DNA from: Haemaphysalis longicornis | Lineage: Eukaryota > Arthropoda > Arachnida > Ixodida > Ixodidae | Direction of reading: 5' to 3' | DNA: 64,000 bases | NCBI GenBank assembly: GCA_013339765.2 | Contig: CM023451.1 | Location: 156,609,432 to 156,673,431 of the forward strand | Part shown: positions 1-12,507 of the stretch, piece by piece | Layout: the number at the start of each line of letters is the position of its first letter | Numbering within the stretch: the stretch's first letter is position 1 | The notes under the pieces: model-generated | Databases searched by the model: none | The model's input: the letters and a program-made list of their open reading frames with translations, nothing else | What the model was told of the DNA's origin: nothing | Position numbers and translations under genes: made by a program

Positions 1-3000
1 GGTCGCAGTGATACAGCGATGACGCCCCGGGGCGCGAACTAACAAAATGGAATAACGGTTTTGCTTTATCCCTCAAAACAGGCGTCATCGGCGTCATCGC
101 GCAAAGTGTTACTGCTGCAAGCACTGTTTCAAGTCGAACTTCGCTATTCAAAGCCATATGAAGATAATATTGGCCTAAGGGAAACTATGTACCACGAACC
201 TGTCATTACTAACATTACAAACGGGCAGTGTGGAACTAAGAACATCGCCGAATTGGAGATAGTATGGTCATTCAGGTACGGCGTAATTTGTGGCTGTTTT
301 TCTCCTCGGCGTGGGAGGGCGTTGATGTGCAAACCCGCAAGCGCTATGACGTCCCTTCGTTGCCAACTCTGGAAACTAACGAGTGAATTCACAGGGAATG
401 CGTTCACCTGCGAACAGACTACTAATGCTGTATACTAATACTAATATTATGCTGCTATTCACGATATTTTTGTTTTAGGTTCGTGCAATTTTTTTTTATT
501 TTGCGCTGGTCTAATGTACGCAGCTAGGCACCCTTACATGACCAACCTCGCCGGCCTCATTAATGATCGTTCTGTTTCTTTTTAGACAATAGTCGCAAGA
601 AGTCGTGCCACTCTTTGGATAAAGATTCAGTCTTTGGATAAAGATGTGGATGGCGCCTTCCTGTTCCTGGATGTCGCGAAGGAGAAGAGGTAGCGGTGTA
701 CAGTATCACGGCGACAGCCGTATGTATGACAGGTTCCCCATGAGCGTGCCATGTAACAGTGATTACGCTTGCCGCTGTTCCGACGTTCCAGCGTCTCGCT
801 GCTTGCAACGGTCCTAACACATTGAGGGAACACAGGGGTCTAGCTACACGGCACAGGCCTCTGGTGACAAAAAGGTACGTGCCTCTAAGAAAGCGAATGA
901 GAGGATATCATCGCCCCACTGGAGGCACGGGGGAGTAATTTTAAAATGATAATTGCAAAACTTGTAGAGCGCATTTACTCCAATAGCGTTCGTTATGACG
1001 GGAAGATTACACACCATGCATATGTCTCTTTGGTGCCGAAGACATTGTAGCAACTTAAGATTACGCAATCACCAGAGAGATACAGTTAGACGCCGACGAT
1101 CACGTATCTTGAAATATGTCGCAATGCTCGTACGCCCACACACGTAATCAACCCTAGGTGTCTCTCCGAATTTTTTCGATTCCGTACCTTTTATTCACGA
1201 ATCATTCTTCACTTCTATCAGACCCTGTCGCTAAACCCATAATGGCGAATATTGTTGCTTTTTTGTTATTCTTTCCTTTTTTCATTTCATGAAACGAAAC
1301 GGGGGAAACGGTGTGCTGTGTTCATGCGCATTTGCGCCGGGTGGGGACGATGTACATTCGGTGCAGGCAGACCGTGCGGCTCGATTATGCTAAAGCTCTC
1401 CATAGCAACAGCGGGGTCCCCGAAACTCTACGCTTTTCGCGGCAGTGCTTCAAGATGAAACAGGAACCAACTCGGCAATCGTGAATGCGAGCAGCGACGA
1501 CCACTAAATCGCATCGCGTAGGGCAAACCCCCAGCACGAGGCCTACTTGGTCTTTATCCATCGACCAGGCTGCTCCAGACGTGCCCCCCGAAAATGACCG
1601 CTTTGCACGCGACGCGACGTTTTATGTCTAAAATATTTGTTAAATTTTCTACTTTAGTGCTGTTATTACTTCTTCGCATACTTTGATGCAGTCTACCTTA
1701 TTTTATTTTCTGTTTGGGCACAGAACACGCGAAAGAAAGTTTCTATTAGGGGTATAAGGCAGCAAATTTCTTGCATGTTCCGCGAAATTGCTTTCTTGAA
1801 TAAGAGATGGAACTGATGCATTGGAGCAGCCCTCAAACTGATGCGTACACATTTCCAAAATCCCCCTCAGCTTAGGAGGACCTGTCCCTTTAAGTTCCCA
1901 AACACAATTTCGGAGGAAGCGAAGGAGTTTGCTGACGGTGTACTTTCTTCTTGGTACTAGTTGACAGAACTTTCAGAATGCAATACCATGAGTTAAAAGG
2001 TACTTTACAATCACGAAAAGTTCTCAAACAGCGCTCCAGGAATTGTCGTTCCAGAAAAGCGGCCCTTCGGCATCGCCGCAAGCACTCAAACTGGCTGTAC
2101 CGTCAGTTAGCGGTGGGGCCACGACACATCTACAAGTTTGAAAAAAGAAAGAGCGTATTAATGGCGATAGCGATGTATGCGAAATCCCCACACGTCTTCG
2201 GGGTAAGTTCGTTGCGCAGCGAAGCCAAAGCATTCGCTGAGATTCCGTGTAGCCGTAGTGCTGCTTTTAAAGGCATAAACCTCGGCAGGACAACTAGCGA
2301 TGTTCTGAAATGTGATATGTTGCGCTGATTTTAGCAGTGTGAATGTCAACCAGTAAGAAACAACTCCACAGTTAAGCGTCCAGAGTTCCTAGAACGAACC
2401 GGCCAACTGACGCCGGTTGACATGCCAATGATGGTCCACTTCCGCAAATCGATGAATGCGGCGTGAGGGTTGTACCTTGGCCTTTACCCTATTCGCTAAG
2501 ATGTACTGAATGTCTAGTGGGACCAGACTGCACTCAGGGCAATTTCAGCGCAGCACTCTGTTCCCCGCCAGCTAATATGATGGCGAGATTCCCATATCTG
2601 TGGGTTTGTTACTGAGCAGCTTAAGAGGGAAACTTCAATATAAACTTATACAAACGCGGTTGACCAAAGCTTTTATTTGTCATAACAGAGATAGTAAAGA
2701 AAACAGGCAAATGAAATGGGATGGTAAAGAAAAGGTACAAGCACTCTGCGACTTTACTCAGCGAGAAGGATGCTCACGCATTCCTACGCGCTCTCGCACG
2801 TTATTCTTCAGTTAAGGCCGCCAACCCTTCTGTCTTCCTTTTTTTTTTTTTGCTGGAACTGTTTTGTTCGGGTTGGTTATTTATTTGGGTTGTTTTGTTA
2901 GTTGGGTTTTTATTCTAGTGGGACTGAGTGTAAGTGCACTGGGTAACTGTAGTGCAGCGAATTGTCAGCTGTACGAATATTCATTATGAGGCAGCGAGCA

Positions 3001-4640
3001 AAACAACAACGGAACTCTTGCCTTGACGTTACCTAGCAAAAATTTCTTGGCACAAGATTTGGTGCTTTTAGGGAGGGACATTTACTGTTACATTTGCTTC
3101 ACAACGGACGCTTTATAAGTAGAACAATCGCTCTAATGTCTCAGGAGACCAGCGGAAGCTGAACTCATCTGTATGCGCAAGCAGAGCTGGTGGTAGGCTC
3201 AAGAAAACATTGATGTTTGTGCAACCACTACAATGACGTCATTGATTTACGTGGAGCATCTTCGGTGAAGTCGCTATTTCTTCCAGGCTCTACAACCGAT
3301 CTCGCGTAACTCAGCAAAGAAAGGGCTGGAATAAAAGCGGCTAGGTGACCGTGAAGGCGGATTAAAGAAACAAAGCCAAAGCTTTCCGTGGGCGTCTCGC
3401 ATAAAAGAGCTCTTTCTTCGGCTTTCCAAGCACAGGCAAGCCGAAGGTAAACACGGCTAGAGAGGCTAGGGCCTGCAGAGCGCTAAATGCGAAAAAAAAA
3501 AAGAATGGCTGCGGAGCTGTTATTTTTCCTCCGCTTTTTCGTACTTCTTTTAATAGTCTTGCGGGGAAAATAGAATGTAAAGCTGATGTATTCATCATTC
3601 TAGTGTTGGTTGCAAGAGTGCGACAATAGCGTTGCCTAAAAAACCCACACTTGTACGGTTGCTCGTTTCAAGGCATTGGAAGTTGTTTCCTTTGTGCTAG
3701 AAGAAGATCATGCTGTGGGGCTAACGTTCGGAGGCCGTGGGATAAAGTTATTTTTGCACATTACGCCTTCTGTTTTAAAAACTCCAGTCTCTCTCATTAG
3801 GTGCCTTTTCAGTGGTTTCATTATTTATCTAAAGCTACTTTATTCACGTATACGGTAATAGTTCGATCGTTTCGAATGTGTCGACAGCACCCGACGGCCT
3901 TTGAACGCGATCTCTCGACCTACCTGAAGGCTGCATACGTGAGGTAGTGTCGAAATGTATGTCGAGCCGTGGCCTAGAAAGTCGTACGACAGGGGGAAAT
4001 TGTATAAAGGGGGTACTACAATCATAAAATTAATGCCTTGTTGATCCTGAAAATTTTGGTGAAAATGTCGAGATCAGCGGAATTTCGAGTTATCTTTTCA
4101 TAGGAGGTTCCCCGTACAGTTCTTTGGAACTTCGGGACTTCCTCCTGTATTGCGTTTGAACAATAAACAATAAACAATAAACGAACTGTCGAATATTTGT
4201 GGCCAGTTCACTGAAATAAGGGCTGGTGCTGGTAGCAAAAGATCCATTGCACAAAGAAGATTCTGTGATAAAGCAAAATATTTTGCATGGAAAACGAATT
4301 TTTATATTTGTGTAAGGAAGCACTGCGTGATTCTCGCCTGTTTCGCGTTTCCATCTGGTTCCAGAAAAGAGTTCTCGAGCTGCTAAATGCATCGCATCAA
4401 TTGGTGGTCGCCACCGCTTCATTCTACATTGTTGCGAAAAAGGCGCAGCATCTTTGCTGTTTCTGTTGTTGTATTCACTTCGAAGCTCCTATTTGTCCTT
4501 GTGATAAGCTGCATCGTCCACAGCTATGTCAAAGATGTAGGATCGTACAGGATTTTGGGAACGGGAGCATCGGATCCAACAGCGTAAATTTGCTTTTCAC
4601 GGCTGCGTCGTATCAGCTGCGTTTAGCGGACTTTGCCTTG
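1..4640. other. Unassigned sequence, no supported gene
   Basis: I see no supported gene, RNA gene or recognisable transposon domain here. The open frames are short, overlap on opposite strands and match no family I know. The longest, 125 codons at 1951-2328 (+), is basic and low in complexity. It ends near a donor-like GTAAGT at about 2201 but has no convincing acceptor. A short triplicate of CAATAAA lies near 4160-4180. Low-complexity T and TTG runs occur near 2840-2910. Confidence 0.5.
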
Positions 4641-4689
4641 TGTCCTCTCAGTCAACATTTGAGGTATCCGTGGTCCCCCGAAAAAAACT

Positions 4690-4809
4690 TTCGAGTTCAA
4701 GGGGGGGGGGGGGGTGCATAGTCGATAGCGCCTATGGGGATAACCGCAAAGTTTCCACTTGACTGATATTTCGAGATATCCGGATTCGGGTTAACGAGGG
4801 AGAACTGTA
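4690..4809 (-). mobile_element. pogo/Tigger-like transposon terminus
   Basis: Read on the minus strand from 4809, the sequence starts TA then CAGTTCTCCCTCGTTAACC, followed by a CGAATCC-GGATATCTCGAAATATC-type stretch. This is the style of pogo/Tigger (Tc1/mariner superfamily) ends: a TA target duplication, a CAGT start, and an internal 'TCGA(A)TAT' character. The matching opposite end was not found, and no transposase frame is readable beside it. A 13-base G run (about 4701-4713) lies inside. The family assignment rests on the terminus alone. The alternative is a terminus from another Tc1/mariner lineage. Confidence 0.5.
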
Positions 4810-5690
4810 CTTTCCTCGAATAGAAAATGCTCGGTAGATATAATTAAAACCTTACGAAGTGACTAAAACAGCACTAGACGAAACAACAAGAGCCCAATAA
4901 ACAGCGTACGTGGTGACATAAACTCTAAAGGTTGCAGAAAAGTTTCAAACGCCCCCGTGTTTTAACGCGTTTAAGCGGCAATCCGTAAATTTCTGTCCCA
5001 TAGGTTCCGCTCGAAGAGGCAGCAGACGGACGCCCGCCCGGTATAGCGGCAACGGCTGTCGGGTACGCTCACCGCGGGGACTGCAAATTACAGCTAGGGG
5101 GATTCCGCGATCCCAAATAATCGATTACCCGTCGCCGTCCTGGGACAACGGGGGATTGCGAGAGGACGGGAAATTTCTCGCTAGGGAAAGCGGCAGAAGC
5201 GGCTCTACTCATTTTTGCTGAGCAGCGATGAGCGGTAGTCGTGCGCCTTCTGCCTGCTTTGAACCTCGGCTGGCCTTAAGCGGGAAAAATGTGTTTAAAT
5301 AGAGAATGGGGTTCGGAATGAGTGGCAGCTGAATTGGAAACTCAACAAACTTCTTTTGTTAGAAAGTTGGCTCAAAAAGGGAAGTAATTGACGATAATTT
5401 TAACTTACACTATTGACAGAAACTTTCTTGCAGTGACTTCCACAGTATAGTCTGAGTTTCAGCTCGCAACAAAAGGCAGGGCAGCATAAATAGATGGCAT
5501 AGAGCCCGGTTCCCCATTGCCTCGAAAGATTTGCTTCATAACGCGGACAGATCGCCGGAATGGCGGGGACAAGCTCTTTTCGACGCAAAGTAGTGCACCA
5601 TGCGCAATACGTTTTACTCGCAAGAGTTGCGACCGTGCGACAGGTCCCTCAGAATCTACATTCCTCGATCACAGGGCTGAGAGTGAGATA
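4810..5690. other. Unassigned sequence
   Basis: No coding or structural RNA signal was recognised. The stretch is moderately GC-rich near 5000-5260. A 62-codon minus-strand frame at 5400-5588 has a few cysteines but no recognisable family. Confidence 0.4.
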
Positions 5691-5750
5691 TAGATAGACA
5701 GATAGAGAGTGCGAGAGAGAGAGATGGGGTGGGCTCTTTATTAAAGAAGA
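5691..5750 (-). mobile_element. LINE-like 3' tail with AATAAAG and simple repeat
   Basis: On the minus strand the sequence reads AATAAAGAGCCCACC and runs directly into a (TC)n then (TATC)n-like tract. A polyadenylation-type AATAAA followed by a short simple-repeat tail is the usual 3' signature of arthropod LINEs, and resembles the other LINE 3' ends in this window. No coding sequence is recognisable upstream on that strand (5750-6100). It may therefore be only the extreme tail of a 5'-truncated copy, or a chance microsatellite. Confidence 0.35.
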
Positions 5751-6109
5751 AAACGCAGAGAGTTTGCCGGCATGAGTTCGCCGACATGCGTTGCCCACAA
5801 TGAGGGGGCTAAACGTAACTGCTAACGCCCTTTATTTGAAGCAACATGACGTACCTGCACAATATACACAGAAGAAGCTCCCAATGTCACGAAAACCGCA
5901 AGCAGGACTACGAAGATACCCCCCACGACATCTGTCACTGACACGCCCTGCTTCATCTTCAAAAACAATAAAAGGCAAGATAGAAAAAAATAAATACAGT
6001 ATAAGTAAAATACAATACTCTTCTGAGTTTCAACTCAAATGTTTCTTGAAGGCAATGCTCGGAGGGCTACAATGACGGGCATACACCAATGACCCCGAGG
6101 AACTCAAAT

Positions 6110-6200
6110 ACAGTAGAACCCCGATAATACGATTTTAAAGAGACCGCGAGAAAGCGTCGTACGTCCGGGGTGTCGTACGACCGGGTTGCGGGTATATGCC
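6110..6200 (+). mobile_element. pogo/Tigger-like terminal inverted repeat
   Basis: TA is followed by CAGTAGAACCCCGATAATAC and then by two internal CGTACG-containing repeats (GTCGTACGTCCGG and GTCGTACGACCGG). A TA duplication plus CAGTNGAACC...CGATAA is typical of pogo/Tigger termini. The reciprocal end (GGGGTTCTACTG then TA) was not found downstream in this window, so the element is truncated or rearranged. No transposase is readable. Confidence 0.6.
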
Positions 6201-6539
6201 GGCCTAGTAGAGGATCTCACACGACAGGTTGGATAAAAACTTATTTAAACTACTATATTTGGCGCGTTCCGGCGTGTTTTGCGAACCTTTAGCTGAAATC
6301 TCAAGTTTAAAAAAGCAACGTTTATGTTGCGCCCCCTGCCCTCCAGCGTCCGAGCTAGCCCGCCAGCCAAGCGCCAAGCGCTACGCGACACCCGTGCCGC
6401 CCGGCGTTATTTATAGCCCGTCAGCCACGCGCCTTGCGCGCGCAAGTTAACGCTGACGTGGTCGAGCAAATTCAGATTGGAAAACGCGAGTGTTGAACTG
6501 CCAAGACTAAGCGAAACGAACGGCATTCCAGTGAATGCT

Positions 6540-6765
6540 GGAGACACCCTTTGAACGGTCCCGTGCCGTCTGTATTGAGACAAAGTACTCAACACATAGC
6601 TGTTCTTGTTTCCCACAAGATCCACTGACATGAAATAGATTATTCAAACTTCGCGAGTAAACCGTGTTGCGGCGAAAATTATAGCACGGTTTTGCTACAG
6701 TGACTTGCTGCGACGGCCAGCGATTGACTCAAAATGGCGGTGCCAACGTATACGTGTCTCCACGC
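6540..6765 (-). repeat. Dispersed repeat, copy A
   Basis: Read on the minus strand, this segment is clearly homologous to plus-strand 59491-59728. Both share the order GTGGAGACAC, CGCCATTTTG, GCAAGTCA-TGTA-C-AAAC-CGC, CTTGTGGGAAACAA, CGGCACGG-ACCGTTC and AGGGTGTCTCCA. The short frames across it give the same peptide signature (VGNK...LSTL...RRHGTV...RVSP) in both copies. Two copies about 53 kb apart with clear divergence show an interspersed repeat. I do not know the family. It lies just downstream of the Tigger-like terminus at 6112, but no equivalent terminus accompanies copy B. Confidence 0.7.
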
Positions 6766-8404
6766 TTGCGGTGGACGCGCGTGAACTGAGGCACTGTACC
6801 ACAGAAAGGAGCGGAGTGACAACGCGGCTTTGAAACACACCGATAAGCAGAGAGCAGGGATATAGGGAGCGAGAGCGGCTTGAGAGGAAGAAACTTGGAT
6901 CGAGAGGGCGGGGAAAATGGGGTGTTCAGTCATCACCGTGGGGCTGCGTCGTATGTTTCCGAATTCGTCGGCGGCTCGATGGTAGCTTCAAATTCACGGT
7001 CCAACTGCGACCCGAACTTCAACTTCTCGCGGTTGGTGCGTTGGCGTACTGCTGCTGCGTGGGGCCGTCGAAAGTTAACTCCCGCCCACGAGTACCCGCC
7101 TGTTTGCTTGCGTCTGTTCAGCCAGTGGTCTGGACCACCTGCAATCCTTTGCACACAAGCAGCGTCAAACGGGGTTCAGAATAAAGAAAGGTCGGGAAGA
7201 GGCGGCGAAGCGGTGTTAGTGATGCGAAAAGCGCCGGTTTATCTGTGCCAGGGTCCGTCGTATGAAGCGAACCGCGTGCACCCGAGGGTCATATCATCAG
7301 GGTTTTTAATGCATTGTTTCTATAGAGAGTTTGCCGGGACCGCAGTGATACGTCGAAAAAAGCAGGTCGTCGAAAGTCCGGGGACGCATCATTGTGGTCC
7401 CACTGTAACTCTGATAGGGAGAGCGTTTTATCACGCATTACGATGCATGACGAACGTCAAGCAAACCAGGCAAAGCAAACAACGCGTGCGTGCGTACGTT
7501 AGGAATGACGCACCCGTCTCATCATGACGCGTTCCTCGCTAATCAGGGCACATCCCGTTGACTGTGTAGTCAAAATGGGGAGTGGAATCTTAACCGAGCA
7601 CTCCCCTCATAAGGAACAGTGGCGATCACCCCCTGATTGCCTTAGGGGATAGACAAGTGTCAACGGGAAAGCCCGAGCACTCAGGGTGTAGAGAGTAGGG
7701 TGACTTGCCACTGTCCCTATCAAAGGGCAGAATCAGGAGCCATACCCTCGTGGAGGTCTGGAGTGTGCTATGCAGCGGAATAAGAATTCGAATCGTGATC
7801 GTATCAGTCACGATTGAGAGCGACGTGTCACGTGCTTTGGCTTTATAGATCCCTAACCCGGTAGTCATCTACCACGAGAAGGCACGCCAAGGTTCACGCA
7901 TCAAACTTGTTGGCAAGCGTACTAATGGAGATTACAGGTTCACAATCGGTTTTCACTACAATCCTCGAAGAGGGAAAATTATATACTTCCGATTTCGTAC
8001 ACTAAATATGCTACAGCTCATAGGGGATGAACCCTATTTACATATCTACTAAGTACGCTCATTCAGACAAACTTAGTAGATCTTTGAGCTATATTGAAGA
8101 TTGGTGATTAAAAAAACTGTGTCTGTGGTATCTCCTGAATTTTGGGTGAAAATTTCTAAGATTACGCTAGCATCTGCTAGGAGCTAGCTCTACAACATCA
8201 CCTGCTTTGTAATCAATTTAATTTACAGTGTGTTGTGCGTGTGCAAGACTCTCCGAAAACTAATGCCTCAGGGGTGGTATAACTTAATCTTCCGAAGTGC
8301 TTCCGCCCCGCTCCGTTCGAAGCACCGTTCAGTATTTCGCTGCCCACACTGTTTGCCTCCTGTGGCCTCCGAAGTTGCGCACGTACAGCGAATTGAACTA
8401 CATC
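6766..8404. other. Unassigned sequence with one long uninterpreted frame
   Basis: A 215-codon plus-strand frame (6880-7527) is the longest here, but its translation shows no domain, signal peptide, membrane segment or repeat that I recognise. Its composition looks like chance read-through of CpG-containing sequence. A 73-codon minus frame overlaps it. I do not call it a gene. The rest (7528-8404) holds nothing recognisable. Confidence 0.35.
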
Positions 8405-8830
8405 AGCCTTCATACTCCTGCCCTACCGCCTTCTCCGCCACCGATACCTACCCCGCACCCACACCTCTACCCAGAGGTAGGCCACATGCTGCGCATCCTT
8501 CAAACACACACCTTCCCACACAGAACACAATTGGTACCCAGTCATCCACACCTTACTGACCCTACCTGTCCAGCCATCGGGGCACTCGACACTCACTACC
8601 ATTCCCTCTGCGAAAGCCCCGCAAACCCGTACCCCCCATTCTCTCCCCTCCCCTCTGGGAGCAGATGTAGCGCTACCCGGGAGAGTCAGGCCAAGTCCTG
8701 ACCACCTCCGTGCCCTGGCGGTCGCGGTGGCTCTGAAGAGCCTCCTCCTCCTGCCCCTCCCCCCCCTCTCCCCCCCAGTACCTTATCCCGATGGAAGAAA
8801 AAATTTATTCCTTCCATCCTTCCTGCTGCG
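8405..8830 (+). mobile_element. LINE 3' end (I/R1-like), decayed
   Basis: Decayed plus-strand frames follow the arrangement that closes RNase H-bearing LINE proteins. First comes a 'RILQTHTFPH' segment, like the 'RRLQTNTFPHP' that precedes the zinc knuckle. Then comes 'DPTCPAIGALDTHYHSLC' (a C-x2-C...H...C knuckle that has lost a cysteine), then a 'W-E' helix and a 'RA' helix. The 3' part is rich in CCTCC and ends near an A-rich stretch. Stops and frameshifts interrupt it. Similar 3' ends occur at 10100-11125 (+), 34300-34560 (-) and 52320-52658 (-). Confidence 0.6.
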
Positions 8831-10099
8831 CCGGCATGGTTGGTTACACATGAAAACGGTGCCTACTGTATTACGCTTTCAATACCGCTTGTACATTGAA
8901 AAAACTTCCTGGGGTTGTAAGAACACAGGGAAATTATTATTTGTAATCGGCAGCTGTTTCTATCGTTTCTCTCTTTTTAATGCGAAAGGTTCTGAGATGC
9001 CCTCTCTCTCCCCTTCCTTGCTTTTGAAAAAATAGTAAATTACCGTGAAACGAAAGCGTCAGTGTCCCCTTCGCTGAAGCACGGTATTGCAGAGGAGCTG
9101 AATATACATCGCCACAACTCTAACCGTCGCCTTCATTGAGACTCCCACACTCAGTCAGCCGGTTCTTGTACCTTTTATACCCGTCAGCTTTCTTTGGTCG
9201 TTTATTCCTCCCAGGAACTCCTCATTTAATATCACGTAGGCCTTTCTCCCCTCTGGTTATCCTGACGTTAGTTGCAGATAGTGTTGAACGTTGGACCGTC
9301 ATGGTACAGTGATTGAATACGGCTTCTCACTCAGCGGTGCCTTTGGTGCACATTTATGTTCTTTTATTTATTTTTTATTGGCCTATTTATGATCTAACAC
9401 CGTGGGCAATATTCAGGACCTTTCACTGTGGAGTCACTCTAGAGGCCACTTGTCGGCTGTTGCGATGACCCCTTCTTCTCTCCGAGCATGGCTGGCATTT
9501 ATTGGGCAATTGTGGCGCTGGTGGGCTCGTGTTTCACTAGGACTGGGAAACGTGCTTCGGAAACAAACGGTTCAAGCATGTTTGGCCCAACTCTGCAAAT
9601 TCAGCAGGTCATCATCGGGTACGGTGCATCTAACCACTCTGCGTGGCGGCTCTCAAACTGGTGCTTTTTGTGAACAATTGGGCGAAATATATACATTTGT
9701 TTCTTAGAGCATAATGACAGCATGAAAAAACCGAAGCTGTGCTGGTCTGGCATCTAACTAAGCATTCAAAACGGAAAAGATGATCCTAAGATGCGGTCTA
9801 ATACTAAGAAGCCCGGGTTTCTCTTTGTTTGTATTTCATCTTCGAGCTCTCGCCTTCCTCTCTGCAATTTGCCAGAATCCAAAATTCTCACACTTCAGAA
9901 ATCCTCGGGGCACTCAAGTCTGCCAATGGGGTTTCAATAGGCAAGAATTCAGCTTTCCTATGATACCTATTACAGACGTCTTTACGGTAACCTTGGTGTT
10001 TGCGTCTGTTCCTTAGCTTTCGTTTCTTCATATTTTAGCTCTCCTCGCTAGGATTCTTCGCCGCCTTTCCTACGGCCTGGGCGTATTTGCGTGGTCGAT
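8831..10099. other. Unassigned sequence
   Basis: No recognisable gene or element. A 101-codon plus frame (9402-9707) and a shadowing 61-codon frame have no family resemblance. AT-rich stretches near 9360-9400 are unremarkable. Confidence 0.4.
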
Positions 10100-11125
10100 G
10101 GCGGTTAGTGGGCACAGAAACTGGTGTTACACCCGACGCAGAAGTACTTCGCATTACTAGATACTACGCCAACCACTTCCACCAGCAGACTGGCGAAGTT
10201 TCACGCCGTTACTTCCCCGTAGTCAGTGTTCTCCGTGGCTTGGGTTCACCTTTTCTCTTCACGTGCCGTCACGATAACCTCCTCCCCATTTGCTGCACTG
10301 CTACGCACTCAATGGCACACGCGCTAAAAACAGCTTTACTTAAACACGGGAGTGGCCATGGCGCAGGGCAGAGTGTGGTCTTGCTATATGGAGGCCTGGG
10401 TTGGATTCTCACTCAAACCAAACCGTTCTTATTTTTTCCCCGAGAGACTTGTCGCATCTCCAGTGGTTTCCAGTGCCCACATTGCAACATCTACCACTAC
10501 CACACTGGCAACTTCACCTGCGGAAATTCAAGGCAGAGAGTCGCAAGGGGCTTTAAGATATCAGCCCGCTCAAGACACCCACACGCTCGGGGGAGGTGGT
10601 AGCTAATAAGATTTATGCTAACGCGGCCCAACCCCTAGTGTACTACACATATGGACCCACGGAGCCAGCTCACACTTCCAATGCTGCCCGTATTCTGACG
10701 AGAAGTGCATCCCTAACCTGTATCATTTGATATGGCGCTGTGCGCACTTCAAGACCGGTCGCGAGCCACTATTGCACCTCGGTTCTCCACCCGGTGATGA
10801 AGATAAGCGCATCTGCAACGCATTCGAGGAGGACCCCTCAGTGCTGAGAAAGTTATTGATATACGCACTAACCAGTGTTCTCTACAAGTTGGTGTAATAA
10901 CCTGAACCGATACCTATTAAAAACGGTGCACCTATATCTTCACGAAATTTGCGAAATATGCTCAAAGACTTTAAAATGCTATCAACCATTTCAAGTGATT
11001 GAACCTTGAACAGTGTTCTTTTTTCGATTATTCCCTCCCTTCCTTCGTGTCCCTCACCTTCCCCAACAGGGCATTTATGCCCCCTCTGATAATAAAGGCA
11101 TTCCTCCTCCTCCCAAAGATTTACT
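10100..11125 (+). mobile_element. LINE 3' end (I/R1-like) with AATAAAGGCATT tail
   Basis: The clearest part is 10600-10870. In shifting frames it gives a 'LQTNTYANAAQPL' stretch, a decayed cysteine-rich knuckle, 'NLYHLIWRCAHF' (the H...C half of the knuckle), then 'EEDPSVLRKLL', like the helix that follows the knuckle in I/R1-like LINE ORF2. The end is a 3' UTR with AATAAAGGCATTCCTCCTCC (about 11091-11110), followed by non-LINE sequence. Upstream, a 171-codon frame (10087-10602) could be a decayed RNase H region, but I cannot see its motifs. The strand is set by the order of knuckle and AATAAA. Confidence 0.6.
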
Positions 11126-12507
11126 TTACTAGGAATCTCCTTGTGGAGATTGAAGTCAATCTTACAATTTTCATGCTGTTTTCGTCTTTGTGCCATCGAT
11201 CATTTTCAGAACCACCGCTTAGTTAAGCCAAGGAAACCAATTTTAGCGTGATGAGGAGTTGGATGATATAGCGTTAAAAGTTCTTCAGCAGTAAATGTGG
11301 TACTCGACAGACAACCAGCCTGCCAAGTGTCCTTGGTATGTTGTGTTCTTTTACGCAGGCTGCGTGTCAATATCCTTGAGTAAGTATGTAGCAGATTGAC
11401 TTAATACCGAACGTTGGTCGCGCGACCGGAATTTTGTATCGGGTTGGCGTGAAAGAAAATTTTGTTAAGGTGCATACCGAAGTAAAAGGAAACAAGCAAG
11501 GCAGCACGGAAACAAACATACGCGCATAAACGAACACCTCGCCCTTCAAAAACACGTGGTGCCTCGGGAGTTGTTGGTCACGCTTGCAAAAAATTGACTG
11601 TACTCTAGCCATAAATAGCTTCACTGTAAAACGTTGCTTGGTGAAGGACATTTATTGAAAAAACGGAGACGTTAATGCGACCCCCAGCTGTCGCTCGGCT
11701 GACAATATCTCTCTATCGCGTGTGGCTTGTAAGTGAGTAACCTCCTAACACAGGCTCGTGAGGTATTATCATGCGTTCACATCAATGTGACAGGGAATTG
11801 CCGCCATCAGATACGTTCGCCTCGCCAGGTACACTCCTAAACACGAAACGGCCAATAACCGCCACTGCCGCGCGGAGGTCAATAACGCGCGAGAAAAAAA
11901 CGGCGCCACATGCCAGGCGAAAGGAAGAAAAGTGCCCCATCGACGTCGCGCGAAAGAGCTCGTCTCGTTTGTTTATGGCCTCGACATTTACAACCCGGCG
12001 AACAATATACCCAGTGGAGAGGACATCTGCGCTCTTCCAAGCTCGCCTAGCTGCCCTCCCTATTTGTTCCCTATAAGTTTCCCGTCTCTTCGCCGGGGCA
12101 TTATAGGAGAGCCTGTAATGGCCTGGTAAAAAAAAAAACAAAAAACAAGGCTGCCATGAGCGTCAGCTTGCGCTCGGGCGGCTTTTTACGCTCACCTTCC
12201 ACCTCCGATGCCGATCACGACATCGCGTACACACGTCTTCGCTTAGCGACGTCTTCCCGGTAACGGCGCCGGAAGGAGCCAGCCCAGATCGCACTTGTTC
12301 GGCACACGCCCCGTAGCTACGTAACCTTTTTTGTGGGTGTCTTACTTCTACCGGAGCGCCAGCACAGTTTCTCTTTCGGACCTGTTTTTTTTTAGTTTGA
12401 ATCCGAGTTGTAGAAAGCGGTGACTGCTTTGCGCATTAAGGAAGATCGGGGCTGTTTCTCTTTCTAGTAGGAATAGCGGAAGTTATTAGAGGAGACGTTT
12501 TTGGTTG
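11126..12507. other. Unassigned sequence
   Basis: No supported gene. Between 11771 and 12141 frames are open on both strands (101 and 119 codons), which suggests sequence composition and not coding. No family was recognised. Confidence 0.4.

Noticed and set aside
1951..2328. 125-codon basic frame near a GTAAGT
   Set aside because: No acceptor or family resemblance, and the shadow minus frames are equally open.
6880..7527. 215-codon plus-strand frame
   Set aside because: No domain, no splice or promoter context, composition consistent with chance in CpG-containing DNA.
10087..10602. 171-codon frame as an independent gene
   Set aside because: It leads directly into a LINE 3' end and has no motif of its own, so it is better treated as decayed element sequence.
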